Shown piece by piece: positions 35,396 to 47,655 of a DNA stretch of 64,000 bases. Below the pieces are notes generated by a model. That model saw only the letters and a program-made list of their open reading frames with translations. It was not told the origin of the DNA and did not search any database. The DNA lies in assembly GCF_000213175.1 (NCBI RefSeq), contig NW_009799102.1:1533648-1597647 (forward strand), given 5' to 3'. Position 1 is the first letter of the stretch, and every line of letters begins with the position of its first letter. Source of the DNA: Neurospora tetrasperma FGSC 2508. Lineage: Eukaryota > Ascomycota > Sordariomycetes > Sordariales > Sordariaceae. The position numbers and the translations under genes are program-made.

Positions 35396-35440
35396 CCAAA
35401 AAAAAAAAAAAAAAAAAAAACCAAAAAAAAAAAAAAAACC
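35396..35440. repeat. Interrupted poly-A tract
   Basis: Runs of 23 and 16 adenines separated by CC. No target-site duplication or retroposed gene body could be recognised upstream, so it is listed only as a simple repeat. Confidence 0.9.
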
Positions 35441-36369
35441 GCGGTATTTAAAGAGTGGTACTGTAGTAAGCACGAACCGGAACTGGTGACCGCTATCGCT
35501 TGTTGTTCATTGCCGTTTCGGTGCCGGCTGGCAAATCCCCCCAACTGCCTTGAATCAGCACAGTCTCTGCAAGCTTCTGCTGGCTTCCTCCCTGGCAAGT
35601 CGATATATGTGGACTGTGGACTCGTTCCTGAATACAGGATCCCTTCAGCCGCCCGTGAACCATGAGCCTGTGAAATCTTCAAGACATCTCCAGGTCTGGC
35701 CACTGTATACACAGTACACCAGGAAGCTGACGCAGAGATGCAATTTCCTGAACTGGAGCACTGTCGGCGATATTCGCAGAAAAGAGTCTGCGCATTCTGC
35801 AACCGTAGTAGTATCTGCCCCTGCTGCTGACGTCCCTGTTTGCGGCCCGTCCATGATCCTGCAATGGAAGCCTCGAATGGGGTAGCCGCGGCGGTTTGCA
35901 TATAACCAGGGGCAACCGCCGCTGCCAGCGTTCCCAGTGAGCGGGCATCTTCGGACATTAAAGACGACTAGACGCTACCCCATAATAGCGAACGCTATGC
36001 GCGCGTTATCGGCGAAAACTAGGTAAACTAGGGAAATCCAACACGCGCCTCGGCTCGCCGACGAACCCAAGCCACCCAGCCAGCCACGTCAAGTCGACAA
36101 AGGCCCAGAAGAGAGGCACACGAGCAGCTACCTATACACCGGGCCGAACATATCAGCACCAGCGACGCCGACAACAGTGATGACGTCTGATTACTGAGGC
36201 TCGGAATTGTAGAAAAAGGGGGCGGCGAATTGTTTCAATCACTTTCACTCTAGTTCCAGCAGCTACAGCTCCAACAGCTAGTCTACAGCTTCATCTCACC
36301 ATATTCTTCTGCTCCGAACCGGAAATATCAATCACACAATCATCACCTCTTTTCTACCACCAATTCGAC

Positions 36370-36704
36370 ATGGAAAGCCGGCTACAGTCATTGTCAAGCT
36401 TCGAATTGAGCAACTCCACCAAAATCTTTCACGGGCTGACGCCAAAAGACTGTTCGATGGAATGATGAAGTCAATTGCAATGACCAAAGGTCACTTACCA
36501 CCCATACGCCAGTTCTTCGTTATGAGAGGAACCCTCACTTCAACTCCCGATGATGTGCTGGGCAATCCGATACGCGAATTTGAGGGGAAGTGGAAAGTGG
36601 TTGAAATGAAGTTGCGGGATGGTCTACCAGCTAGTTTGGCGCGGCTGCGTGGGGGGGCGGGCCTCGACAAACGTTGGGGGTTGGTGCCGTTGTTGCCAGA
36701 CTGA
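36370..36704 (+). other. Possible small transcript: two overlapping short ORFs
   Basis: A C/A/T-rich stretch from ~36240 resembles a fungal leader (CAGCTACAGCTCCAACAGC, ATCATCACCTC). The ATG at 36370 opens a 31-codon frame whose TGA overlaps a second start (GAATGATG) at 36462, which opens 80 codons (MMKSIAMTKGHLPPIRQFFV...). The second frame is open upstream to 36282 without another ATG and reads helical and charged (KLRIEQLHQNLSRADAKRLF). I recognise no family. It could be a real small gene, a gene remnant or chance. Confidence 0.2.
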
Positions 36705-39700
36705 CAGAGTGGGTGGAAATCTGCGAGCGAGTGTTTTCGGTTCCTGAGGGAAAACGACCCGTAACCAACAAAGCAGCACCAGCTTATCGCTGCTGTTACC
36801 TGTCTGTCATTGCGACTTGACGCTCTCACAGGTTCGCCACGACACGACATTGGAACTTTTTTATTTTTTTGGTCATCGTCGTTGCTGTCGTTCGAAGATT
36901 TCATTTCAATCTTACCTTCACTCTCACCAGAACAGGAAAGCTGGCCTAGAGCAAAGGACGGGATGGACAAACACGGACATTTCACACCTTCGACTCAGAC
37001 ATCCACCCCACTTTGTGCTTATGTGGTAGGTACCTTTTGGGACTTAGCTTCGACTTTCTTGTGCACCGGGCCAATTCTTACACTACTGCCCCATGTTCCG
37101 ATGCAACGAACTGCAAGGCACGCGAGACAACAAACAAACCCCACTATTATGGCCACCGTTATTGGACAACTGGAAACACGACTTGTGGATCATTTGTTGT
37201 GGAGATAGTGACAGAGGGCCGAGGAGAGAAAGAAAGGAAGAGAGAGAGCCGACAACAACGAAGAAAGCTGGAACCGAACCTTCGTTACATTGTTGCCCTG
37301 CGATCCGACCACAGGTGGCTAAAGTAAATCGTGTCACCGCAGTGCAGGCTTGCCTGGGGCTCCAGACACCGAGGCTAGGAGGGGAGCCAAAAAAGCAGGG
37401 GAAAGGAGAAAACCCACTTTTTCTCTGGCTCCCCAGCCATCGCTTTGCGGATTTGCCAGTTGTCATTGAAACCGCTTCCTGTCTGTCTTTCCCTACTTAC
37501 TTACTCTCATGAGAGGAAGGGAGGAGCATGATGAAAGGGCAAGCGAAAAATGCAAATAAAGAGTGAGCAAAATAACAGAGCAAGGTCCTGAAGTGATCTC
37601 GGCGATTTGTTGTAGTTGGCGATGATGATGAAAGAATTATGCCGTGTTTGCTAAGGTACGAAGGGACTGAGGGAGGATTGCGGTCACGCAAAAGACCATT
37701 CTCCTCCCTGATTGCAAGTTTCATCATTGACCCGTTCAATCGTCCTCGCTAATCCTGCGTCTCTGTCGGCTTTTTTCGACAGTTGTAATTTAACTTTTTT
37801 TCTATGTTTTTTTTTTTCTCCTACCTGCTCATCAATCCATGACATCCGAGGTCTCCGAAGTGGATGAACCTGGAAGCAAAGGCCGTCGCCAAAAAGACGG
37901 ACAACCATCATCCAAGTACTAACAAACCCCCATGGTTCGGTCCAATTGCGTCTATGCATTTCCGTCGTCTATCGACAGCTGCCTTTCTCGTTATCCTCCA
38001 GTTTTGCCAGAACTGTGTTCACAACCTGCACAATGGTCGTTTTTGTGCACAACAGCTTTGTCAATTAAAATGAAAATTGCAACTTCTCGTTCTTTTGCGT
38101 GATTCAATTGACACTATCAAAGCCAAGCGCAACACTACTTCCAGGCTGGGCGTCGCAAGCCAACTGCTTACCTTTATCCTTGCAGGTGAAATCTCAGCTT
38201 CCCATCTTGCGGATGAATGGGGGGGAGGATCAAACCTCTCGACTTACGCAAAATGATCAACGTACAACACACTATACAGTACAATCCGCAAAATTTACCT
38301 TCAATGCACACTTACATGACCGCCAGTCGCAGTCTGCAGTTCGCAGGCGCAGTTGTTGTTATAGTTGTAGTGGCCAAGACTTAGAAAGTGACACAAAAGC
38401 AATTGCCAAGAAATACCAAGTAAGATGCAATGCAAGAAGATTGGGGGGGAAGTGGGAGATCAATTGACAAAGGCGGCCGGATACACGTCCCGTCGAGGTT
38501 CGCTGCAAGTCTGTTAATTGGCAGGTTACATTCCATCCTTATACATAAGGGCAAATTTTAGGCACTCACGATCGGTTAGAGTGGCTTGACATATATGTAC
38601 TGTAACGGAACTGAGTCTATTATCATAGGCGTGATTGATTTTGGTCGAGGGGAGAGGAAGAGAGAGAGGATTCTAATGGGTTAGGAAAGAAAAGACTTGG
38701 AAGCTTTCGAGAAAAGGTGAAAGAAAAGGGAAGATGATCTCAGTTGCTCAAGTCTTCTCGGTCGATTGCATGTACCGAGCCTCAAAGAATACTACACGAT
38801 GGAAGTTGTCGTCGAAGTTGCTAGTCAACGGCTTCGGAGTTTTGTGAACTTACTAGTTTGATCATGTGTCGTTGATCGGTCCGTTTGTTTTGATGAGTCC
38901 TCCACACAGTTCAGTCCAAACAGGGGATGCAATGGAAGTCAGGCAACAACCAGGAGATGCAATTCCTCAAGACGCGCACAGCTTTGGGGAAAAGAAACAG
39001 CGTAAAAATCTGTCATGTTGAGACACCGAGACAACATCCATCCAAAAGAGCCAAGACCAAGAGATGCTGTGTGAGTCCCGCCAAGAGAATGAGAGACACT
39101 TGTATAGTTGAGATCAACAACAACACAACCAAACATCGAAGCGGTAAAGGCCAACAACTCATTCATGATGATAAGACCATGAGAACCAAGAAAAATTGTG
39201 AAACCTAAACTGCGGTGTATCAAAGAAGTTTACCGTTTTTTTTTTGTTTTTTTTTTATATCTTGGCTCATGTGTGGTATCGTTCCAAGTATCTTGAAAAT
39301 GTTGACTTGTTGCTATCATCCAGGGGAAGCTGTTGTTTGATTGGTATGGATACAACTTGACAGGCAAGTAGTGTTCACCCTCAACCTCTTGGCTTTGAAT
39401 GCTGAAAGGGAGACGGGGCACAAGTGTCAGGTCAACGGTGTGACGAAAAAATGCGAGATTTCGGGTTTTGCCTCCGACACTTGAAATGTGTAACACGATT
39501 CATTTATCAACTTTCTTGTCATCTGCTCATGTCCCGTTCGAGGATGGAATGAATGTTAACTATAACGAAGAGACAAACGGTCTGGCCTAAGCTGGACTGC
39601 ACAGCCCTAAATATGTAGTCTAGGTAGCGAATCACAAAACTTGAACGGCCAGCGCTATATGATATCGGTCTGTTTCGAGCTTTATATGCCGAGTCCAAGA

Positions 39701-40104
39701 ACCAGGTATCAGATCTGCTGTCCTGAAAGGTGACTTGCCCTTGCATTATGCATGAAGGGTCGTCGGGGTTTCCTTTGTTGGAGTTGGTCGTCACCTGATA
39801 GGGACAGGAACCTTACGCTGCCCTCTATTCTTGTGAACGGTACTTACTGCTGAGGTCTGATTTGGAAATTCGCATGTGTAAAGAAGTTCTCTGTATTTTT
39901 TTTCTCCCCGTGGCTGTATTGATCTCTTTGCCTACTTACCAGTCCTTGCGAACCCGAGCAACTTCCTTTATTGAGCTTCTTTTATGCCAGTGTCAACTCT
40001 AATACCAACTTCAACTTCAATCTCAACCATTGTTTCGCCTTGGTCACTTGCCTTCACAATGAACCTTTTGCCAAGTCCCCTACCTGTCTATGTCAAACAA
40101 CAAC

Positions 40105-40257
40105 ATGGCTGATTCTATTTCTTTGAAAGTTCAAAATTTTCGGCCGTTACAAGAACCTCTTTCACTTGACTACAGCCTTGGAGCGGTTGTTTCCAATCTC
40201 AAGGTGTTGTACACCTACTTGGCGACTTGGCGACGGGATGACCAGAGTAAAGCGTGA
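40105..40257 (+). other. Possible 50-codon small ORF with ideal start context
   Basis: The start reads CAACATGGCT, the favoured Neurospora context. It follows a leader-like stretch rich in CAACTTCAAC and TCAATCTCAACC. The product would be 50 residues (MADSISLKVQNFRPLQEP...DDQSKA), with no known family or membrane segment. An upstream 17-codon ORF (40059-40112) overlaps the start. No coding bias can be judged at this length. Confidence 0.2.
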
Positions 40258-43200
40258 CATGACTGAGTTGCATGAGCTGAAAGAGTTTGCAACTTGGCAG
40301 TTTCTCTTAAAGGACCTCAGATGATTGTCTTGTTGCCATGACAGCAGCTACCCGATTGTCTCTCTGCTTGGCTGTTTGTGAACTTTGACGCTCTCTCTTG
40401 GCGGTCGGTGATCTCATCGTCAGGCTGATTTTGGCTTCTGTGAAGTGTGTTCCATTGGCTTGAGCATCTCTGGATGTGAGCCTAAACACAAGTGGGAAAC
40501 AGCCCAGTACACGCTGCTTGAAAAGCTGTCCTGTCTCAGGCCTCTTTTCGAGTACATGTTGCTGTAGATCGTGTGATGTTGACTATATGCAATAGAATCG
40601 GAGCTAAACTTTATAATCGGTGAGTAGCTAGTCTCGGGTCTAAACACAGACTCCGACTTTTGTTAGCCATCAAGAGCTCAACCTCAAAAGCATTTCAAAA
40701 AGAAAACCAATCAAACATTCTAGTGAACAGAGAACTTACAGCGTGTCGTTGTCCACTTGTGACTTACAGGCACACAAGACCCAGGATGAGGTGCTGACTG
40801 GCGGTAACTTACATGCATTCCGAACTCTCGAACAAGTGTCAATTTAGGCAACAACCCAAGGTAACAGATTGATTTGTTATCGATTGTTGCACGGTTACTG
40901 TCAAAGAACATGGAGACAATGTATGTACTTAGGTATTGGTGGAGGTATTACAATAGATGTCAAACATGTCTTAGATTCAGAACCGTTGGAAAGGTACTTA
41001 CTTGCCGTTATTTGCCTCACCTCGCTAATACTTGAGATTATTGCTTTGTGTTCCGTACCTTAGTTACACCGTACCTAAGTACCTTTCCGGCTACAGTGTA
41101 TCAACAAGGATCGGAGTTAATCATTCATGTTGCGAATGCGGCGCAGATCCCGGAAAGCTCCTCGAGTGCTGAGTACTGATGGGTAAGGTTTAGACAGTAG
41201 TCTTCGGTCTAGAATTTGCACAAAACTGAAAGGTAGTTTGGACCAGTTGAGGCTGAAGGGTGGCTGACTATATCAACAATGCCATTGTTCGCTTTATGGT
41301 TTCTGTATGCAATAGTCGACATTGGATGCTGACAATGACGGAATGGTTGATAATTGCATATGATCGAGTTTTTAGATCTCACTCCCTTGTTGTCTTCCAT
41401 GCCCTGACCCGTCTGTTGAATGTCGAGGTACGAGTCTGGCGCAATCGTGTACAGGCACTTATGGTAACGCGAACATCATTGTCTCGAGATCGATGATTTT
41501 GGCATTGCTGGCTTGTTGACCACTTCACGTGGCTTCCACGTGGAGTGGCATCAACGCCTTGCCGTCGGTGTCAGGCGGAACTTAGCTTCCGCTTTGTTGC
41601 GAAATCGTTCTTGGTCTTTCGAAGCAACTCGGATCGCCATGTATGGTGCTCTCGAGGTCACTGTACAAAACTTGTGAAAACAACACGTGTAGTTGGAATC
41701 GGTGATAGTGTAATTGCTGTATGGGTCAAAGGCCGCATTTAGTGGCAAGCTTCCGACATGTTCGGCCGGTTAACGCTCCCGGGATCGGTCAAGCAACAGC
41801 CTGGTCTATCCGGAGTTCCGGATGCCTCAAGCAGGTGTCAGCGTATTCCCGAAGTCATATCCGGCGTTGCAACGAGAATGTAAGGAGAGGCATATGATAT
41901 CACGACACATGCCATGAAGAATGGGTGGGTTTATGCTCGCTTTTTTTTGTCTTCCGAACTTTCCGGATGGGTGGCCAAGACAACACGGATCTCGTCATGT
42001 TGCGGAAACGAAGTGCCAAAAAGCCAATAGTCAAGCTGAAGACCGCATTCGTCCTGTTTTTGCAAACGTGGTTCATTTCAGGACTGAGTGACTGTATGCT
42101 AGTAGTGATGCCGATGCCATGCGGATATGCATCCCACCGCATTGATGTGGCTCAACAGCTGCCCTCATGGGTAGTCTCACACTCCAGCACGCGCCGTTCA
42201 TTCGACGTACACGAGCTTGCTGGAACATTGATACAGACAGCGAAGAGCTTGAATTGCTTCGTGCAGGACAAGGGGTCCTTTCAGGACTCAGGTGGTGGCT
42301 GGTTAGGAACAAGGAAAGCCAACTAACTACACCAGAAGCCCCAAGATTCCAAGTTCTTATACCTTCACGTCTAAGCGCACAGCGCACCTTCCCAAGCTGT
42401 CAAGCTCATGTTCCCAATGACTAGGTATGATTCTTGATACCAGTAGCCATGTGTCCAGTCTCTCGATGATAGAACGAGTGGCATCGTACAATACGCCAAG
42501 GCTGATGATATGCATCTCAATCGCACCTTCCACCTTCAAGAAGCTTCCCATAATTTCTCTGACATCCAGAAAGTCCACTCTCCAAACTCTGTGGTGTTAA
42601 TGGGATCCGTTGTCATCTACTTAACTCGAAAGAGGGTGGAATAATTGCCACTACCATGACTAATATGCATCACCAGGGGCAGACAGTCACACTTTGTGGA
42701 AAGGAAGAAAGGAAGAACGAAAGGAAGAACGAAAGGAAGGAGGGGAGGACAATTCTTGCATAGATAAGCTACTCATCTGTACAGGTAGGTACGTTATGGT
42801 TGCGACAAGTAGAAGACAAGAGCGACTGATATGCCTGCCTCCTTACCTGCCTGCCTTGTTAAGCCAAAGGCTCAAAGACGACGGGAGCGAGGTAAGCCTG
42901 AGTGGTGCACAAATCACTGAAGTCAAGCCAAGCTAAGTCCGGAATCGTACTTGGCTCACTTGTCAAAACTGCGGTCAGATTCGACTTGTAGTCTCTACGC
43001 AGATCGAGGTTGGTTTGTTCCATTATTCGACTTGTTCAGAGCCCAGATAAACCTGGCCAAGAATCACTACCACTAAACGGTTTCCCGGATGAGGTGCTTC
43101 CTGTTCTGCAGGAAAATTTAACATCAAGCGACGACTGGGGTTGGCAAGTTAAATCTGACTTCAAACTTGGATCGCTTTGGCTTGCTTGCGTCCGGCTTGA

Positions 43201-44800
43201 CTTGTGTGGAGTAGTGTTCGAAAAGCAGAGCGACGTCGAGTCGCCCTCGACTCAAAATCATACGCCTGATGGGACGGAAAAGAAGAACTGCATTACTGGC
43301 TTACTCCGACACGTAACTTTTGAAAGAGTAATATGGTCGAGTTCGTCAAGGCTGTGCAGTACGTGGGTAGGTAGGCGATATGATCTGGAGTATACCCCCA
43401 ACATGTGTCGACGGAGGCTTTCTTTGCTCTCGCTTGTCTTGTGAGTGAAGGTGATGAAGTGATGGGAACTATCTCATTCACATATACTTCTCTGGTATCT
43501 AGTGTCTGACGAGTCTTCCGGCGTCCCGTCACTCAAAGTATCGCAACGCGAATAGAGTAGGTATTTCGGTAAAGTCTAGTCTTTTGGAAAGGATAGAACT
43601 TGCGGCTCTTGATATTGACTGTTTTTGATACAGGAAAGGTGGTGTTATAGCACAAGGTTGCACTACTACCATCTTTCCAAAGCAGTAAGCCTTCTTTGCT
43701 GCCTGAACGCTACCGTATACTTCTTCCAAGACTCCGCCTTCTGGGACCTTCCCGCCAAATACCTCGAGGATGAAGACATTTTGGCCCTCCATGGTAGTTC
43801 AGGAGATCAGGACATGGTGTTGCTGACCCTGAAGCCACACATCAGCTCTTAAAGTCCTATAGTCTCCTACGTTTCTAAGAGCTGGAAGGGGTTGTCAGGA
43901 CACTGCCATATCTTCCCTTTCTGACTGCCGTTGAAGCTCACTGACATGGCAATCGTCATGTTGTGGCTGTTACTTATTGTCGAGCGAGAACGTCGCCTTA
44001 AGCCGGGGAGGTCCGTCAATTGTGCTAGGCAAAATCAAGCACAATTGCAAGGCCCGAACGGTAACCCCAAGACTATAAGGCCGCCATCATGAACCTGGCG
44101 ATGTCGATGCCTGGTCTCTCAAAAATCCTGGAAGGTGGAGGTTGCAGAGTGTATTGAAATGATGGGCATGGAGGTCGAAATTCTAGGCGCCATAGGGTTG
44201 TTTTCATCACAAGAACTATTCAGTCAAAGATATGACACGCCGATGCAGTACGGGGCAAAATCATATAACTTGACTTACATTCGGAAATAACCGAAACGCT
44301 TCGTGACACATCGCGTTGTGTATCTATATCGCCCTCTACTACATAAGCCACCGATTATCACCGACTGAATCATCTGTTAATGTCGATCAACTCCAAGCAT
44401 CGACACCTGGCATCCGTTTCTGCCCATCTCATCAAAATCGTTAAGGCGTGAAATAAGAGACATGACCAAGATCAACAACGAAGTTCAGTCTTGGAATACC
44501 AGAGATCTTGGATGTACCAGTTGGAGAAGGAGGACCTGCGCGTGAGACCGTTCCCCAAAACCAAACAAATGACCCACACCGCACCAACCACGCCCATTTC
44601 CGTTTCCTTGGTAACAGAAAAATTTCTCTATAAAGATGTCGTATGAGGACAGAACCCATCCCGTCCATCCATCCTCCTGAACCTACCGACCAAACCAACC
44701 CGACCGATCAACCGAATATTTGAAGATGAAAAAAGAAAACAAAAAGAAAAAGAAAAGACAAATAACGCGATCTCGATCAGCGCCGGCGTTAATTATGCGT

Positions 44801-45998
44801 TTAGTGCTTCGCGGTGACGGCCTCGCCGGTCAACTTCTCGACGTAGGTCTTGGCCCTGTTATTGGGGTAAAAGCGGTCAGCATCTCTACAGTGACAACAA
44901 ATGATTAGTCAGGGTCAGGAACTCACATATCGCCGAAAGCAACCATGCAGACGGTCTGCCAAATACCAAGACCAATGCGGGGGGTGACACCGCGGTACAG
45001 GCCCTTGATGCCGTTGGTCTGGTAGATGTACCTGAAGGTGTTGCCGACAGTCATCTTCTTGGGGCGGTTGGGGTCCTCCTTCTTGCTCTGCATCTCGACG
45101 CGGATGACCTCGATGGGCTGGTTCCAAGCAGAAAGACCACCACCAAGGGTGGAGGCGAGAATCTTCTCCCACGCGGCCAGCTTCTGTCCCTCCTCCTTGC
45201 CGGTGGCCTTGCGGATACCCTGCTCAGCAAGGCGGGAGAGGCCAAAACGGGAACCCCAGTTGGTCATCTGGCGAATGGCAACGGCGTTGACGCCCTTGTT
45301 GATACCGCGGATACCCTCGCGGCGGTAGATGTCCATGAAGGTGGCCCAAGTGCCGGGGGCCTTCTGGCCGGAGGCGCTCATCTTGTGCTTGGTAATCTCG
45401 ACCGTCTTCATACAGGTGCAGAAGCCCATGGTGGCATACGCCTGCGCAACACCACCAACGATACCACCGGTGATACCGGCAACGAAGTCACCGGCGCCGG
45501 CGGCACGAGCATGATATTCGGCCTCGGAGGCAACGAAGAGGAGCACGGCACCCTTGGTGGAGCCCTCAATCCAGGCCCATGGGATAAGACCCTGGTAGAC
45601 TGATTGACGAAGAGCATTCGTTGATTAGCTTCCAGACTCCAAGTGAAAATGGGAGAAATCAGAATGCGGGAGAGTACGGTAGGGTTGAGCGAGTAGGTAG
45701 GTGAGGCAAAGGCTGAGGGAAGCGCTAACTGATGCTGATCTCCGGTCGTCCGGGGAGCTTCATATCATCACTTACAGCCAAAGATACCACCACGGTTCCA
45801 GATGCGGCGGAGGGCAGAGGCAAAACTATCGCTGCGGTTGGCAGCCATGGTGGTCTTGATGACCTCCAAGGGTTGGCCGAGCGTGGTGACCTCGAAGAGG
45901 TTGAGACCGGCACCCAGAAGCAAGTTGGAGAACTTGACGGGCTTCTTTTCCAGCTTCTTTGGCGCTGGGGCCGGGACGGAGGCGACGGCGGCGGACAT
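44801..45998 (-). CDS. yhm2: Mitochondrial citrate/oxoglutarate carrier Yhm2
   Basis: Mitochondrial carrier family protein. The yeast homologue exchanges citrate for 2-oxoglutarate across the inner membrane, supplying citrate for cytosolic acetyl-CoA and NADPH; it was first named for an effect on mitochondrial DNA maintenance. Three exons: 45776-45998, 44927-45599 and 44801-44855, giving 316 residues, very near the yeast length. The first splice joins [11 protein letters not shown] to [20 protein letters not shown]. Family features include [19 protein letters not shown] (carrier motif, repeat 1), [38 protein letters not shown], and [26 protein letters not shown], which is nearly invariant in Yhm2. 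The C-terminus is [17 protein letters not shown]. It lies on the same strand as the citrate synthase gene and downstream of it. Codon use is strongly biased, suggesting high expression. Confidence 0.95.
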
Positions 45999-47293
45999 GG
46001 CTGATCGAATGTTGTCGGATTACTGGGGCCCTGACCAAGGGATTCGGGTGCTTCTTCGCAAAGTTGAGGGGGAAAGGGGGCTTTTGGAGGTGGGAGAGCC
46101 TGAGGTAAGCCGAGGCGGAGATGGGCTGCTGTCACCGGTTACTCGGGTGAAGTGACCGACTTCGGTGGAGTAATTGGAGTGTACTTGGCTTCTTTTGCCG
46201 GCGGGCCTGACCTTGCTGCTGGAGTATTTCTCACAATGATGACGATTGTGACGATAGCGAACGGAGTTGTCGACAGCAACGAGTCGATGGCAGCAGGATA
46301 GCAGCACGTGAAGTCGGTTGGAATCCGGCTCGGTAAATTTGAAAATTCGAGGGTATCTGGCTTCTGTCTTGGTAGGCTGCAGCAAGCGATGGCGGCGGGA
46401 GGAGACCTGTTTGTTGCATGTTGTTAATCGGGGCGGTTCTCTCGGTCCATGGTGTCAAGTTGAAGTGGATTCATGCCCAGCACGCCTAGATAGGTCTGGC
46501 GCCCAGCACGACCACCGAGAGCGCTCAACTTGGGCATCTTGGGCGTCTTGGTTTTGCCCTAGGCCATCTGGCTTCTAGCCGCGATAGGATTTGCCCCACT
46601 AACCTTGATTGAGAGAACGACGGTTCGATTCGGTGGACGACGACGATAGTGGTGATGAGAAGATGTCACTTGGGTGCGTGGCGGATGTTTGGGTTTTGTT
46701 CAAGCAAAGTGTTAACTGTTCCTCCTCGTCTTTTTGCCGGTCTCAACAACAAAACTCAACAAAGAAGCCAATTGGAAGCGACGATTGTGTGGTAGAACTA
46801 GACGCGCGTGGTGGATTGGACACGGTTGTAATGCTGTGTCCCAGGACGAGGGGGAGGGTTGAACAGCACACGGGGGGGTTGAACGATTCGGGGGTTCAAG
46901 GGTTCACCATACGATACGGCAGCGTACCTGTACCAATTCCGTTCGTTCGGACCGACCCCGACGATGCCTAGGCCGTGTGTTACGCTTACAGTAATGGCTG
47001 ACGGTCAGATCCTGTGCATTATCATCAAATGCTAGCTAGTACCTATGCAGATTGACAAAAACCGAAAGCTAGGGCAGGTAAGCAATGAACACAAGATCAC
47101 TGTAATCCTCCGACTTCATCTCTTACTCTTTGTGATGGAATCGAAGGATGCTTAGAGCAGTGGAAGCGGCCATGATTACAACCATACTTACTCTGATCCG
47201 TAGTCCGTGCCACAAAGATACTGTACTAGTACTGCGTGCTTATATTACCGTACCGTATCACGAATCTCGAGCTTGTACCAATACCACATACTG

Positions 47294-47320
47294 TACTGTT
47301 CGACCTGCACATAACGATCA
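47294..47320 (+). repeat. Left terminal inverted repeat of the MITE
   Basis: Reads inward as TA then CTGTTCGACCTGCACATAAC and a GATCA end. It differs from the right copy at one base (C versus T in CTGTTYGACC). The motif ATAACGATCA at its inner edge recurs inside the element. Confidence 0.85.
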
Positions 47321-47628
47321 GCCATATAACGATATTCTGGTTATAACGTTCAAGATCACTGGAACGGTGCAGATCTGTATGGGAGTAACGATCAACCTTC
47401 GTATTACGATTTCGATCAGATTTTGACGGCGAGCCACACCAAAATCGTTATACTTGGGGGGTTTGGCTCAGTTCTGAGACGTCTAGTGACAGGCCATTAC
47501 AGCTCGTAACGGCCAGGAGTGGGTCCTTTTAGTTATCAACGGCCTTCTGATTAGTCTAGAAGCCCAAACTAGCCTACCTTACATTAACGATATTCTGGGC
47601 ATAACGATCAAAACACCAGAAACACCCT

Positions 47629-47655
47629 TGATCGTTATGTGCAGGTCAAACAGTA
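47629..47655 (-). repeat. Right terminal inverted repeat of the MITE
   Basis: On the minus strand it reads TA then CTGTTTGACCTGCACATAAC and a GATCA end, matching the left copy except at one position. The mismatch is C-to-T relative to the left end, in a TG context here. Confidence 0.85.

Larger units (their letters stand above)
28842..44800. other. 16-kb region with no supportable protein gene
   Basis: Between the pma-1 promoter and yhm2 I find no open frame with recognisable protein character, although the window elsewhere carries a gene about every 3-4 kb. The base composition is close to neutral, with no strongly AT-shifted blocks of the kind heavy repeat-induced point mutation leaves. 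Landmarks: three AGGTACCT palindromes (30182, 30256, 37028), a GTGCCA microsatellite (33147), poly-A tracts (35398), poly-T tracts (37800, 39237), a leader-like stretch with overlapping small ORFs (36240-36704), and a small ORF with an ideal start context (40105). Long frames here (33147-33950, 35200-35958 minus) include simple repeats and look accidental. Confidence 0.55.
47294..47655. mobile_element. MITE with 25-bp inverted ends and TA duplication (Tc1/mariner-like)
   Basis: The ends at 47294-47320 and 47629-47655 are inverted copies of each other over 27 bases with one mismatch, reading TACTGTTYGACCTGCACATA... inward. The outermost TA on each side fits a duplicated TA target, leaving a 358-base element starting CTGTTYGACC. 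Inside, the heptamer TAACGAT occurs seven times counting both orientations (47312, 47327, 47386, 47444, 47585, 47602, 47631). The 14-mer TAACGATATTCTGG occurs twice in the same orientation (47327 and 47585). There is no open frame, so it is non-autonomous. TA targets and long inverted ends point to a Tc1/mariner-type transposase; that link is inferred. Confidence 0.82.

Noticed and set aside
35200-35958. 252-codon minus-strand open frame
   Set aside because: It passes straight through the poly-A tract (giving runs of Phe), which keeps the frame open by composition.
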